This document shows, one piece after another, positions 15,856 to 24,468 of a stretch of 39,494 bases of DNA. Source of the stretch: Clostridiales bacterium (GTDB lineage Bacteria > Bacillota > Clostridia > Christensenellales > Borkfalkiaceae); contig SVIJ01000008.1 of NCBI GenBank assembly GCA_015069565.1, positions 1 to 39,494 on the forward strand. The letters run 5' to 3'. Position 1 is the stretch's first letter; each line of letters opens with the position of its first letter. The notes under the pieces are model-generated. The model saw only the letters and a list, made by a program, of their open reading frames with translations. It made no database searches and was not told the origin of the DNA. The position numbers were made by a program, and so were the translations under genes.

Positions 15856-16248
15856 ATGCAGGAACGCCAGACGAAGCAGAAAAGAGTGATATACGACGCG
15901 CTTTGTATGCTCGATCATCCGACAGCGACGGAAGTATATACGTGGTTGCAGGAAAGCAATCCGACGATTTCGCGCGCGACGGTATTTCGGGTGTTGTCGG
16001 GGTTTGCGGATAGCGGAAAGGCGTTGGAGCTGAGAATGGCAGGGAGTGACGTTCGGTATGATTTCAACGTAGAGCGGCACTATCACGTACACTGTCGGGA
16101 GTGTGGGCGTGTAGCGGACGTAGAATTGCCTTGGAAAGAGAAACTGCCGAAGGTGACGACGACGTGTGGCGAAGGGTTTATGGTGGAAGGATACAGCGTA
16201 GAGTTTACGGGGCTGTGTTCGAGTTGCCAAAAAACGGAAAAAGTATAA
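15856..16248 (+). CDS. Fur/PerR-family transcriptional regulator
   Basis: HPTATEVYTWLQESNPTISRATVFRVLSGFADSGKALEL; HYHVHCRECGRVADVE; CSSCQ. Confidence 0.9.
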   Translation: MQERQTKQKRVIYDALCMLDHPTATEVYTWLQESNPTISRATVFRVLSGFADSGKALELRMAGSDVRYDFNVERHYHVHCRECGRVADVELPWKEKLPKVTTTCGEGFMVEGYSVEFTGLCSSCQKTEKV

Positions 16249-16267
16249 AAAATAGCGAAGAAAAGTG

Positions 16268-16296
16268 TTGACATTTATCCAAAAAAAGGATATAAT
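16268..16296 (+). promoter_or_regulatory. Consensus promoter for tRNA-Gly
   Basis: Perfect TTGACA-N17-TATAAT. Confidence 0.92.
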
Positions 16297-16314
16297 GAAG
16301 ACACTTTTCAATAT

Positions 16315-16389
16315 GCAGGCGTCGCCTAGCGGTATGGCGGCAGCTTCCCAAGCTGCTTCTGGCGAGTTCGACTCTCGTCGCCTGCTCCA
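16315..16389 (+). tRNA. tRNA-Gly (anticodon CCC), CCA encoded
   Basis: Acceptor GCAGGCG/CGCCTGC; anticodon arm GCAGC-TTCCCAA-GCTGC; T-arm GCGAG-TTCGACT-CTCGT. Confidence 0.95.
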
Positions 16390-16390
16390 A

Positions 16391-16426
16391 AAACAAAAGC
16401 ACCCACACAGGGTGCTTTTGTTTTTG
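16391..16426 (+). terminator. Rho-independent terminator of tRNA-Gly
   Basis: ACAAAAGCACCC-acac-AGGGTGCTTTTGTTTTT. Confidence 0.85.
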
Positions 16427-16616
16427 GAATGGATAACGCGAACCGACGAGAGTCGAGGGTGGAGCCGTTTTGCGGGAGCAAAACGCTTTGCCTTACGGGG
16501 TTGGATAACGGTCAACCTGACGGCAAAGGCGGCAATTAATAATTGCCGAGCGGGGCGCGCCGCCAAAGGCGCGACTCTCGGACGCTCATTCTTCGCTATA
16601 GGACGAGATTTTTTTA

Positions 16617-16801
16617 TCCATTGCGAAAGCGATGGTATATCATTGCCGTTAGGCGTATATCATCACCGCAGGTGTATATCATCAGCCATAGGCTGCATAC
16701 TCTTTCGCAATGATGATATACAACACTTCGTGTTGATGATATGCCGCAACAAGTTGCGAATCATATACAACGGCAAGCCGTTGATATTTGCAAAGCAAAT
16801 G
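16617..16801. repeat. Hairpin-spacer array, family 3 (TATATCAT / ATGATATA spacers)
   Basis: CACCgcaGGTG, CAGCCataGGCTG, CAACACttcGTGTTG, CGCAAcaagTTGCG, CAACGGCaaGCCGTTG and TTTGCaaaGCAAA alternate with TATATCAT (left half) or its inverse (right half). Confidence 0.85.
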
Positions 16802-16874
16802 GAGCATCCCTGTAAATTCTTTGCTTTTCACTAAAAACTGATTGTTTTTAGAAGTAATAAATAATCGTGGGCTA

Positions 16875-16903
16875 TTGACAATTGCTTATTTTTGTTTTAT
16901 AAT
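16875..16903 (+). promoter_or_regulatory. Consensus sigma-A promoter
   Basis: TTGACA-N17-TATAAT. Confidence 0.9.
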
Positions 16904-16918
16904 GTATTATAAGGAAAT

Positions 16919-17365
16919 ATGCATTCCAAAGAAATAAAGGAGAACAGAGTTTTGATTTACGTAAAAGGGAAAACGCAGTTATCGGCAGCCGTTGAGAAAA
17001 AATTGCTGGAAGAACTCGAAAAATATCGTCTTGTTTGTTATAGAACCGTCTATTGGGAACGGCTTGATGAAGGTCGAGAAGGGACAGATACTTATAAAGA
17101 CGTCTATTCTTTGACCGATACCGAAAATGCTCCTTTTCAAATTGGCATTATTATCCACGACGTCAAGCATAGCTTTGTTGGAGTAGAGCTTAGATATAAA
17201 TCCGTCGATAGCTGGAATGCAGGGCTGAATAAGGAAGAAACGCCCTTAATGTGTCGGCTTTTCGTTGACGGCACGAAAACGGGAGCGCACTCATCGAGAT
17301 CCACGTATGATAGCCCCAACAACTCTGACGACGTTAGAATATCCTATTCGCTTGAACGTATTTGA
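16919..17365 (+). CDS. Hypothetical protein (148 aa)
   Basis: Consensus promoter and AAGG RBS; non-repetitive protein MHSKEIKENRVLIYVKGKTQLSAAVEKK... Confidence 0.65.
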   Translation: MHSKEIKENRVLIYVKGKTQLSAAVEKKLLEELEKYRLVCYRTVYWERLDEGREGTDTYKDVYSLTDTENAPFQIGIIIHDVKHSFVGVELRYKSVDSWNAGLNKEETPLMCRLFVDGTKTGAHSSRSTYDSPNNSDDVRISYSLERI

Positions 17366-17472
17366 TTGAAAGCATAACGTATAAGCCGTTTTGCGAGTGA
17401 TTTGTGGAGCGGCGTTTTTTGTTTTTCAATCAAGTACCATTTTGAAAATATAAAACTGCTCGAATTATGATC

Positions 17473-17499
17473 ATCTTAATTTACAATTAAGATTTTTTT
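17473..17499 (+). terminator. Intrinsic terminator or attenuator just upstream of the GH78 gene
   Basis: ATCTTAATT-tac-AATTAAGATTTTTTT. Confidence 0.8.
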
Positions 17500-17520
17500 C
17501 AAAAAGGTCAAGGTAAATTT

Positions 17521-19707
17521 ATGTGGATTTCTGTACATAAAAATACAATAACTGCAAATTCCGCCTATCCAGGCGGGCCTGCGATCCGTTTCCTTAGACG
17601 GTTCGACTGTGATAAAAAAGTATCCAAAGCAGAGCTTTCTATCTCGGCTTTGGGGATTTTTCGCGTGGAAATAAACGGCAGAGAAATTGACGAATATTTC
17701 ATGCCTGGATATACGAACTATAACCGCTACGTGCACCTTTGCTCGTATGATATTACAAAGTACGTTTTGGCGCAAAACCGCATCGCGGTGACGGTGGCGG
17801 ACGGCTGGTTTGCAGGTAGACTCGGCTATACGTCCGGACGCGCTATTTTCGGGGAAGAGCTTTGTTTATACGCGCGCGTGACGCTCACGTATGAAGACGG
17901 AAGCGTGGAAACGATGGAAACGGACGAGAGCTGGAAGGCGTATCCTTCCGAGATTGAATACGCCGATTTCTTCAACGGCGAGCACGTGGACGAGAATAAA
18001 CGCATCGACGCTTTTTCTGCCTATGATTGTTTGGAAAACGCTGTGGTGGTAGACGAGAAGCGAGAGCTTCGCCCCTACGATATGGAGCCCGTCGTTTGCG
18101 TGGGAACGTTGCAGCCGAAGGTGCTCGATAGTAAGGATTCGATCCTTCTTGATTTTGGTCAAAACTTTGCAGGGGTGCTGAACTTCTCCGCGCAAGGGAA
18201 GCAGGGCGTAAAGCTGGTGATTCGCCACGCGGAAATGCTGGACGAACACGGGCAGATGTATATGGAAAACTTGCGTAGCGCGTGGTGTACGGATTCGTTG
18301 ATTTTGTCTTCCAAGCCTTGTCGCTTTGCGCCGAAGTTTACCTATCACGGATTCCGCTATGCGGAAATTACGGCAGTCGAAGGGAGCTTGGACGACGTAG
18401 AAATTACCGACATCGTCGGCTTGGTGCTCTCGCAAAAGCTGCAAAGAACGGGCGAGTTCGAGTGCTCGGATGCGATTATCAACAAGGTATATCAAAACGC
18501 CTACTGGGGGCAGCTTGGGAACTTTATTTCCGTGCCCACCGATTGCCCGCAGCGCGACGAGCGTTTGGGCTGGACGGGGGATACGCAGATTTTCTGCGAC
18601 AGCGCGATGTATAACGCCGATTGCGATCGGTTCTACCGCAACTATCTTGATATCATGCGCGCCGATTGCACCGAAGAAGGGGCTGTACCTTCCTTTACAC
18701 CGATGTTTATCGAGGTAAATCCCCAGACGTGCGGAAGCCCCTGCTGGGGGGACGCGATTGCGGTGATTCCCTACAACCATTACCTGTTCTACGGCGACAA
18801 GCGGATTTTGGAAGAAAACCTGCCGCAGGCGAAAAAGTGGATCGAGTACTATCGCGCGCACTTGAACGACAAAAACGTGGTGGATAGTCTGTTCACGTAT
18901 GGCGACTGGCTTTCCGTCGAAGAGACGACCGACCGCTTGGTGATGATGCAATGCTACTACGGCTATTCCCTGTTGCTTGTGGCGAAGATGTGCGAGATTA
19001 TGGGGGAAGACGCGACGGCGTATAAACAATGGCACGCCGAAGCAAAAGCCGCCTTCCGCAAGGAGCTGGTGGACGAAAAGGGCTTGGTGACAAGCGACAC
19101 CCAAACGGCGTATTTGGTGGCGTATATGGCGGAATATTTGTCGGGGGACGAGATTCGCGTTCCGTTGACGGAAGCGATTCATCGCCGTGGCGATACGCTC
19201 ACAACGGGGTTTGTCGGCGTTCGGTTCCTGCTTCCCGTTCTTTCGGATATCGGGGAAAAGGAGCTTGCCTATAAGCTGATGCAAAACACGCAATATCCTT
19301 CCTGGGGGTACAGCGTTGTCAACGGCGCGACGACCATTTGGGAGCGTTGGAACGGCTACACCAAGGAAACGGGCTTCTATAACCCGTCGATGAACTCGTT
19401 TAACCACTATTCGCTCGGCTCGTGCGTGTACTGGCTGTATGCGTACGTTTTGGGTATTCGTCCGATGGCTGGAAAGGGAGTGCGAATTGCGCCCGTAATT
19501 TCGGAAAAATTACAATTTGCGAGGGGCAGGTACGCATTGAGAGAAGGTCAGGTCAGCGTTTCTTGGAAGGTGGAAGAGAGTGGAATCCTGTTTGAAGTGG
19601 AAAGGGAAGGGGAAGTATCCATCGACTTCGACTTTGGAGAAAGAGCAGTGCTTTCCAAGGAAACGGACGGCGAAAAATACCGCTTTATTCTGCAAAAATC
19701 CGTTTGA
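17521..19707 (+). CDS. Alpha-L-rhamnosidase-like glycoside hydrolase (GH78), no signal peptide seen
   Basis: VPTDCPQRDERLGWTGDTQIFCDSAMYN; LTTGFVGVRFLLPVL; TTIWERWNGYTKETGFYNPSMNSFNHYSLGSCVYWLY. Confidence 0.93.
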   Translation: MWISVHKNTITANSAYPGGPAIRFLRRFDCDKKVSKAELSISALGIFRVEINGREIDEYFMPGYTNYNRYVHLCSYDITKYVLAQNRIAVTVADGWFAGRLGYTSGRAIFGEELCLYARVTLTYEDGSVETMETDESWKAYPSEIEYADFFNGEHVDENKRIDAFSAYDCLENAVVVDEKRELRPYDMEPVVCVGTLQPKVLDSKDSILLDFGQNFAGVLNFSAQGKQGVKLVIRHAEMLDEHGQMYMENLRSAWCTDSLILSSKPCRFAPKFTYHGFRYAEITAVEGSLDDVEITDIVGLVLSQKLQRTGEFECSDAIINKVYQNAYWGQLGNFISVPTDCPQRDERLGWTGDTQIFCDSAMYNADCDRFYRNYLDIMRADCTEEGAVPSFTPMFIEVNPQTCGSPCWGDAIAVIPYNHYLFYGDKRILEENLPQAKKWIEYYRAHLNDKNVVDSLFTYGDWLSVEETTDRLVMMQCYYGYSLLLVAKMCEIMGEDATAYKQWHAEAKAAFRKELVDEKGLVTSDTQTAYLVAYMAEYLSGDEIRVPLTEAIHRRGDTLTTGFVGVRFLLPVLSDIGEKELAYKLMQNTQYPSWGYSVVNGATTIWERWNGYTKETGFYNPSMNSFNHYSLGSCVYWLYAYVLGIRPMAGKGVRIAPVISEKLQFARGRYALREGQVSVSWKVEESGILFEVEREGEVSIDFDFGERAVLSKETDGEKYRFILQKSV

Positions 19708-19742
19708 CGGTTTGGGGCGTTTTGCCCAAAAATGATAAGCAA

Positions 19743-19782
19743 AAAAGAACGCTGTGGAGTTTTTCCACAGCGTTTTTTTGTT
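19743..19782. terminator. Rho-independent terminator
   Basis: AACGCTGTGGAgtttTTCCACAGCGTTTTTTT. Confidence 0.85.
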
Positions 19783-19809
19783 TATATAACAGGATAGCAA
19801 AATCTATCG

Positions 19810-20184
19810 TCAAAAAATATTCTCGGGTAAAATCTTATACGCTCGTGGGATTGTTTCCGCCATATCCAAAAGCAGCTCAAACTTGGGCAGGCTGTCTTCA
19901 TAGTTGCCCTGATACAAATATCCCAAGGCTTCGCCCATGTGGTAATCTACTTGGTCGACGAGCGTATGCGGCAACCAAATATAGAGTAGCTTCTTTTTTT
20001 CTTCCCAAAAGATTTGCAAAGCCGTTCCGTCTTCGTGCGTCGCTTCGCAGCTTTCCGTCTTTTGGTAGATTTCCGTCAAGCCTTTATGGAAGGTGTCGAA
20101 GGTCTTGTTCACAAAGCGAATTTCTGCGATGGACAGCCCTGCGAGTATTCCCCCTGAAATGAGTATTCCTGGAATGATTTTCAT
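19810..20184 (-). CDS. DUF4363-like membrane-anchored protein
   Basis: MKIIPGILISGGILAGLSIAEIRFVNKTFDTFHKGL; pairs with DUF421 gene. Confidence 0.7.
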   Translation of the reverse strand: MKIIPGILISGGILAGLSIAEIRFVNKTFDTFHKGLTEIYQKTESCEATHEDGTALQIFWEEKKKLLYIWLPHTLVDQVDYHMGEALGYLYQGNYEDSLPKFELLLDMAETIPRAYKILPENIF

Positions 20185-20188
20185 CTTT

Positions 20189-20881
20189 TCACCACAACCT
20201 TTCCTGCCAGTCAAGAGAGAAAACCTTGTACTTTTCTCCCTTTTTCTGCGCGTATACTTTTCCGTCGCCGTCCACCGTCATAACGAGTACTTTTTTGAGT
20301 TCATCAAAGCCCTGCCCCCGTAATTTTTCCAAAAAGTACTCTTTTCCCTTGCCTGTGAGAAGCAGGTTTTTCGGATCGAATTTCCCTTCGCAAATTAGCA
20401 GCACGGGCAGGGAAGTGGGCTTGGCGCTGTTTTCGGGCTTTGGCTTGGCGAGCGCGGAAAAATTGCCGTTGGATTCGTATAAGGCGTAATCCACGTCGTC
20501 AAGCGAAAAATAGCCCGCGCCGCGCATACTTTCAATCAAGTCGGATACGTCGAGATTGTTCTTTTTTAGCTGTGTGGCGTCGATGCCGTTTTTGTTGATT
20601 ACGACGCTTGGCGAGCCGCCAAGGAGCGTTTTTGCCTGTGGCACGGCAAGGTCGATTAGGCACACCACCTGATGCAAAAAATAGATGGTGAGCACGGACA
20701 TAATCCCATAGCTGAGCGGAATGGACGCGTCGGTCATGGGAATACAGGCGATTTCCGCAATGATGAGCGTAATAACGAACTCATACGGCTGCATTTCCCC
20801 GATTTGCCGTTTGCCCATTAGCCGCATGATGATAAGCAGCACCACGAACACAACGATGGTACGTATAACGATAAGACCCAT
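20189..20881 (-). CDS. DUF421 (YetF/YdfR family) membrane protein
   Basis: RLMGKRQIGEMQPYEFVITLIIAEIACIPMTDASIPLSYGI; GSPSVVINKNGID. Confidence 0.9.
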   Translation of the reverse strand: MGLIVIRTIVVFVVLLIIMRLMGKRQIGEMQPYEFVITLIIAEIACIPMTDASIPLSYGIMSVLTIYFLHQVVCLIDLAVPQAKTLLGGSPSVVINKNGIDATQLKKNNLDVSDLIESMRGAGYFSLDDVDYALYESNGNFSALAKPKPENSAKPTSLPVLLICEGKFDPKNLLLTGKGKEYFLEKLRGQGFDELKKVLVMTVDGDGKVYAQKKGEKYKVFSLDWQERLW

Positions 20882-20923
20882 AGTACAAGTTTGTTTCTTT
20901 TTGGGCGAATTATTCTCAAACCG

Positions 20924-20952
20924 TTGACTTTTTTCGCACGTGGGTGTATAAT
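20924..20952 (+). promoter_or_regulatory. Sigma-A type promoter for the folT transcript
   Basis: TTGACT-N17-TATAAT. Confidence 0.85.
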
Positions 20953-20955
20953 AAT

Positions 20956-21055
20956 GGAAAGAGTAGCCCCAAAGCGTAAAGTGTTGTCGAACGGGACGTT
21001 GTCGGCAAACGAAGGAACAAGAAGGAATTTCCGCGGTGATGGGGCGCGTCCGCTA
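20956..21055 (+). promoter_or_regulatory. Tetrahydrofolate (THF) riboswitch aptamer
   Basis: GAGTAGCCCC...GCGTAAAGTG...ACGGGACGTTGTCGG...ACGAAGG...CCGCGGTGATGGGGCGCGTCCGCT; downstream gene is FolT-like. Confidence 0.85.
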
Positions 21056-21142
21056 ACTACCGAAAGGTAAATTTGTACGGGGCAGGTACGCGTTCAGCGT
21101 ATTTTTGCCCAAAAGCGGCTCTCTTTCATAGGGAGTTTTTTT

Positions 21143-21772
21143 ATGCAAAAAAACAGGTGGCTTTTTACAAAACTGCTCGAAGACAAAAGTCCGTCGAAAA
21201 TCATCGCCTATTTGGGGGTGATTGCGGCGTTTTGCACGGTGGTCAACTTTATTGAGTTTAGCATTTCCGTGGACGTGCAGTTCTCTCTGACGATGGTGGT
21301 GGCGATGCTGACGGGGATTTTGATCGGCCCGATTTTCGGCTTTGGCGCGTGCTTTCTTGGGGATTTGGTGGGCTTTTTGCTCAATTCCAAGGGTACGGTG
21401 TATATGCCTTGGGTGGGGCTTTCCGTTGCGACGTTTGCCTTTTTGTCGGGCGTAATCTTCCACGTTTTGCCTGGGAAGGGAAAGCGCGCGATTTGGTGGA
21501 AAATTCCGTTGCTCATCGTTAGTTCCTTCTTGATTTGTACGATAGCCATCAACAGTACGGGTTTCTTTTTGTACAATAAAGCCTTGGGCTTTTCCGATGC
21601 GGTGGAAGGCTTTGTCACCGAGCGTTATGGCAAGGACGTCTTCTTTTTTGCTTACGTGGTGTATCGGCTTTTCTTCAAAATGCAAATCATCAATAGCATT
21701 ATCAATTACGTTTTGCTTGCTTTGTTGTTGCCGTTTTTGGCAAGGTTTAAGCTCTTAAAATTAGAAATTTGA
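21143..21772 (+). CDS. folT: Folate-family ECF transporter S component
   Basis: VVAMLTGILIGPIFGFGACFLGDLVGFLLNSKG..W.; under a THF riboswitch. Confidence 0.88.
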   Translation: MQKNRWLFTKLLEDKSPSKIIAYLGVIAAFCTVVNFIEFSISVDVQFSLTMVVAMLTGILIGPIFGFGACFLGDLVGFLLNSKGTVYMPWVGLSVATFAFLSGVIFHVLPGKGKRAIWWKIPLLIVSSFLICTIAINSTGFFLYNKALGFSDAVEGFVTERYGKDVFFFAYVVYRLFFKMQIINSIINYVLLALLLPFLARFKLLKLEI

Positions 21773-21825
21773 GCAATTTCCCCCTAAAATTGATAAAAAA
21801 CAGGTGAAAATCGCCAAGGCAAGCC

Positions 21826-21854
21826 TTGACGGTTTTTCTTTTTTGTGCTACAAT
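21826..21854 (+). promoter_or_regulatory. Sigma-A type promoter upstream of lgt
   Basis: TTGACG-N17-TACAAT. Confidence 0.8.
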
Positions 21855-21942
21855 GTAGGGCAAGCGGAGAAAAGACTAAAATATATTTTAGTCTATTAGG
21901 CGGGAGCAACCTACTCCTGTCAAAGCCGCAAAGGAGAGAATT

Positions 21943-22995
21943 ATGACGCAAAACTTGCTCAATCCAGGAATTCAAATCACCGAAAATTTCACCATTACGT
22001 ACTATGCCCTTTGCATCGTGTGCGGAATGTTGATTGCGGTGGGGGTAATCACCCTGCTTTTCAAGCGCAGAAACATTTCTCCCGATTTGTTTTTGACGCT
22101 CTTTTGCATCTGCTTGCCCATTTGCTTGTTCACAACCCGATTGTTTTACTGCATCACTGACGAGATGCCGATAGAAGAATGGTTTTCCTGGGAAAGCCTG
22201 CAAAACGGCGGACTCTCGATCATCGGCGCGCTTCTCGGCGGCTTGATCAGCGTATTTGCTTTTTGCATGATCCGCAAGGTCAACTTTTTTAGAATCGGCG
22301 ATTGCGTGGTGGTGGGCTTGGCGCTTGCGCAGGCAATCGGGCGTTGGGGGAACTTCTTTAACCAAGAAGTGTACGGCGCGGAAGTGACCAACCCTGCCCT
22401 GCAATGGTTTCCGTTTGCGGTGTACATCGACGCCGTGGGGGAATGGCATTACGCCTTTTTCTTCTACGAAAGCTTGTTCAATCTGTGCGTGGCGGCGCTC
22501 CTGTTTTGGAACGCTTGGAAAAACCCTTACAAGCCGAACGGCGTAAACACGGCGGCGTACTTTACCTGCTATGGGCTGATTCGTTCGATTATGGAGCCTT
22601 TGCGCGATCCGCAGTACATTCTTGGCAACAACGGTATACAGTGGTCGTTCGTGATGTCGATGGCGATGCTCATCGGCGGTATGATTTGGCTTGCCACGCT
22701 GTTTATTATCAACAAGCGTAAGCACGGAAAGCTCATCGGCGCGGCAACGGGCGATCCCTATGGGATCACGGCATTCATCAAGGATACGAAAAACGAAATC
22801 CCGACCTTCACCACCGTGAATATGATGTGTTCTATTCATCCTGAAAACTACGAGAGCCCCGAAGATACGGCGGCGCGGCTGAAAAAAGAGAGCGAAGGCA
22901 AGGTTTCCCTTTGGGAAAAAGTGAAGGGTTTCTTCAAAAAGGATAAAAACGGCAAGGACGCCCCTGATGGGGAGGACGAAACCGAAGAAAAATAA
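21943..22995 (+). CDS. lgt: Prolipoprotein diacylglyceryl transferase
   Basis: FYCITDE..., GGLSIIGALLGGLI, GRWGNFFNQEVYGAEV, YGLIRSIMEPLRDPQY. Confidence 0.95.
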   Translation: MTQNLLNPGIQITENFTITYYALCIVCGMLIAVGVITLLFKRRNISPDLFLTLFCICLPICLFTTRLFYCITDEMPIEEWFSWESLQNGGLSIIGALLGGLISVFAFCMIRKVNFFRIGDCVVVGLALAQAIGRWGNFFNQEVYGAEVTNPALQWFPFAVYIDAVGEWHYAFFFYESLFNLCVAALLFWNAWKNPYKPNGVNTAAYFTCYGLIRSIMEPLRDPQYILGNNGIQWSFVMSMAMLIGGMIWLATLFIINKRKHGKLIGAATGDPYGITAFIKDTKNEIPTFTTVNMMCSIHPENYESPEDTAARLKKESEGKVSLWEKVKGFFKKDKNGKDAPDGEDETEEK

Positions 22996-23008
22996 GGTAG
23001 GTGCTACT

Positions 23009-24457
23009 ATGAGAAACTTAACGTTGCTTACGGACTTGTATCAAATTACGATGGGCTACGGCTTTTTCAAACACGGAAAGCACGAAGACGAAGTTGCCTT
23101 CGACCTGTTTTTCCGTAGGAATAAGCTGATCACCTATTCGATTGCCGCAGGGTTGCAGCAGGCGGTGGAATACCTGCTTGACTGGCATTTCGACGACGAA
23201 GATATTGCGTACCTTCGCTCGCTGAACCTGTTTGGTGAAGACTTCTTGGAATACCTGAGAAATATGCGCTTTACAGGGGACGTGTACGCGGTGAAGGAAG
23301 GGGAGCCCGTCTTCCCTGGCGAACCGATTTTGACGGTGAAAGCGCCGCTTATTCAAGCGCAGTTTGCGGAAACGGCGCTTCTCAACATTCTCAACCATCA
23401 AACGCTGATTGCGACGAAATCGTCGAAAATTTGTAGAGCGACGGCAGGTAGCGGCGCGGTGTTGGAGTTCGGCTTGCGTAGAGCGCAAGGGCCTGACGCA
23501 GGCATCTACGGCGCACGTGCGGCGGTGATCGGCGGTTGCTCGTCGACGTCCAACGTCTTGACGGGGCAAATGTTCGGCGTGCCTGTTGCAGGGACGATGG
23601 CGCATAGCTGGATCATGGGCTACGATAGCGAATACGAAGCCTTTAAGGCTTACGCCGAAAGCTATCCCGATAGTTGTCTTTTGCTTGTCGATACTTACGA
23701 TACCTTGCGTAGCGGCGTGCCCAACGCCATTCGCGTATTCAAGGAGCTCAAAGCGGCAGGGCATACCCCGAAGGGGATCCGCTTGGATAGCGGCGACTTT
23801 GCTTACCTTTCCAAAAAAGCCCGTCAAATGCTCGACGAAGCAGGCTTCCCCGAAGCCAAGATTTGCGCGTCGGGGGATTTGGACGAACGCTCGATTTCAT
23901 CGCTCATGCACCAAGGCGCAAAGATTGATATTTGGGGGGTGGGTACGAAGCTCATCACGTCGGAAGACCTGCCCGCGCTCGGCGGCGTATATAAGATGTC
24001 CGCTCTTTTCCACAAGGACGGTACGGTGACGCCGAAGATCAAGATGTCCGACAACAGCGAAAAGGTGACGACGCCCGGCTTTAAGTGCCTGTACCGTATG
24101 TACGATAAGCACACGGGTATGGCGATTGCAGATTTAATCACGCTCGCGGACGAAGTGATCGACGAGAGCAAGAACATCACCATTTTCCACCCGATCGACA
24201 CTTGGAAGAAAAAGGAAGTGTACGATTACCGTTTGGAAAAACTGCAACACACGATCGTGCAGGGGGGCAAGCTCGTTTACGAGTTCCCTGCGTTGATGGA
24301 TATTCAAGCCTTCTCAAAGGCGGAGCTTTCCAAGTTCTGGGAAGAGTATTTGCGACTGGATATGCCGCAGGTCTACAAGGTTGACCTTTCCGAAAAACTG
24401 CACACCTTGAAGACGAGTATGATCAATGCAATCCGCGAAGGCAAGAGCAAGGAATAA
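23009..24457 (+). CDS. pncB: Nicotinate phosphoribosyltransferase
   Basis: MRNLTLLTDLYQITMGYGFFKHGK; EFGLRRAQGPDAGIYGARAAVIGG; RLDSGDFAYLSKKARQMLDEAGF. Confidence 0.95.
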   Translation: MRNLTLLTDLYQITMGYGFFKHGKHEDEVAFDLFFRRNKLITYSIAAGLQQAVEYLLDWHFDDEDIAYLRSLNLFGEDFLEYLRNMRFTGDVYAVKEGEPVFPGEPILTVKAPLIQAQFAETALLNILNHQTLIATKSSKICRATAGSGAVLEFGLRRAQGPDAGIYGARAAVIGGCSSTSNVLTGQMFGVPVAGTMAHSWIMGYDSEYEAFKAYAESYPDSCLLLVDTYDTLRSGVPNAIRVFKELKAAGHTPKGIRLDSGDFAYLSKKARQMLDEAGFPEAKICASGDLDERSISSLMHQGAKIDIWGVGTKLITSEDLPALGGVYKMSALFHKDGTVTPKIKMSDNSEKVTTPGFKCLYRMYDKHTGMAIADLITLADEVIDESKNITIFHPIDTWKKKEVYDYRLEKLQHTIVQGGKLVYEFPALMDIQAFSKAELSKFWEEYLRLDMPQVYKVDLSEKLHTLKTSMINAIREGKSKE

Positions 24458-24468
24458 AAGGGACTATT

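Noticed and set aside
16205-16408. Minus-strand ORF with ATRVELARSSLGSCRHTARRR
   Set aside because: Antisense translation of tRNA-Gly.
17866-19407. 513-aa minus-strand ORF
   Set aside because: Antisense to the clear GH78 gene; Arg/His-rich shadow ORF.
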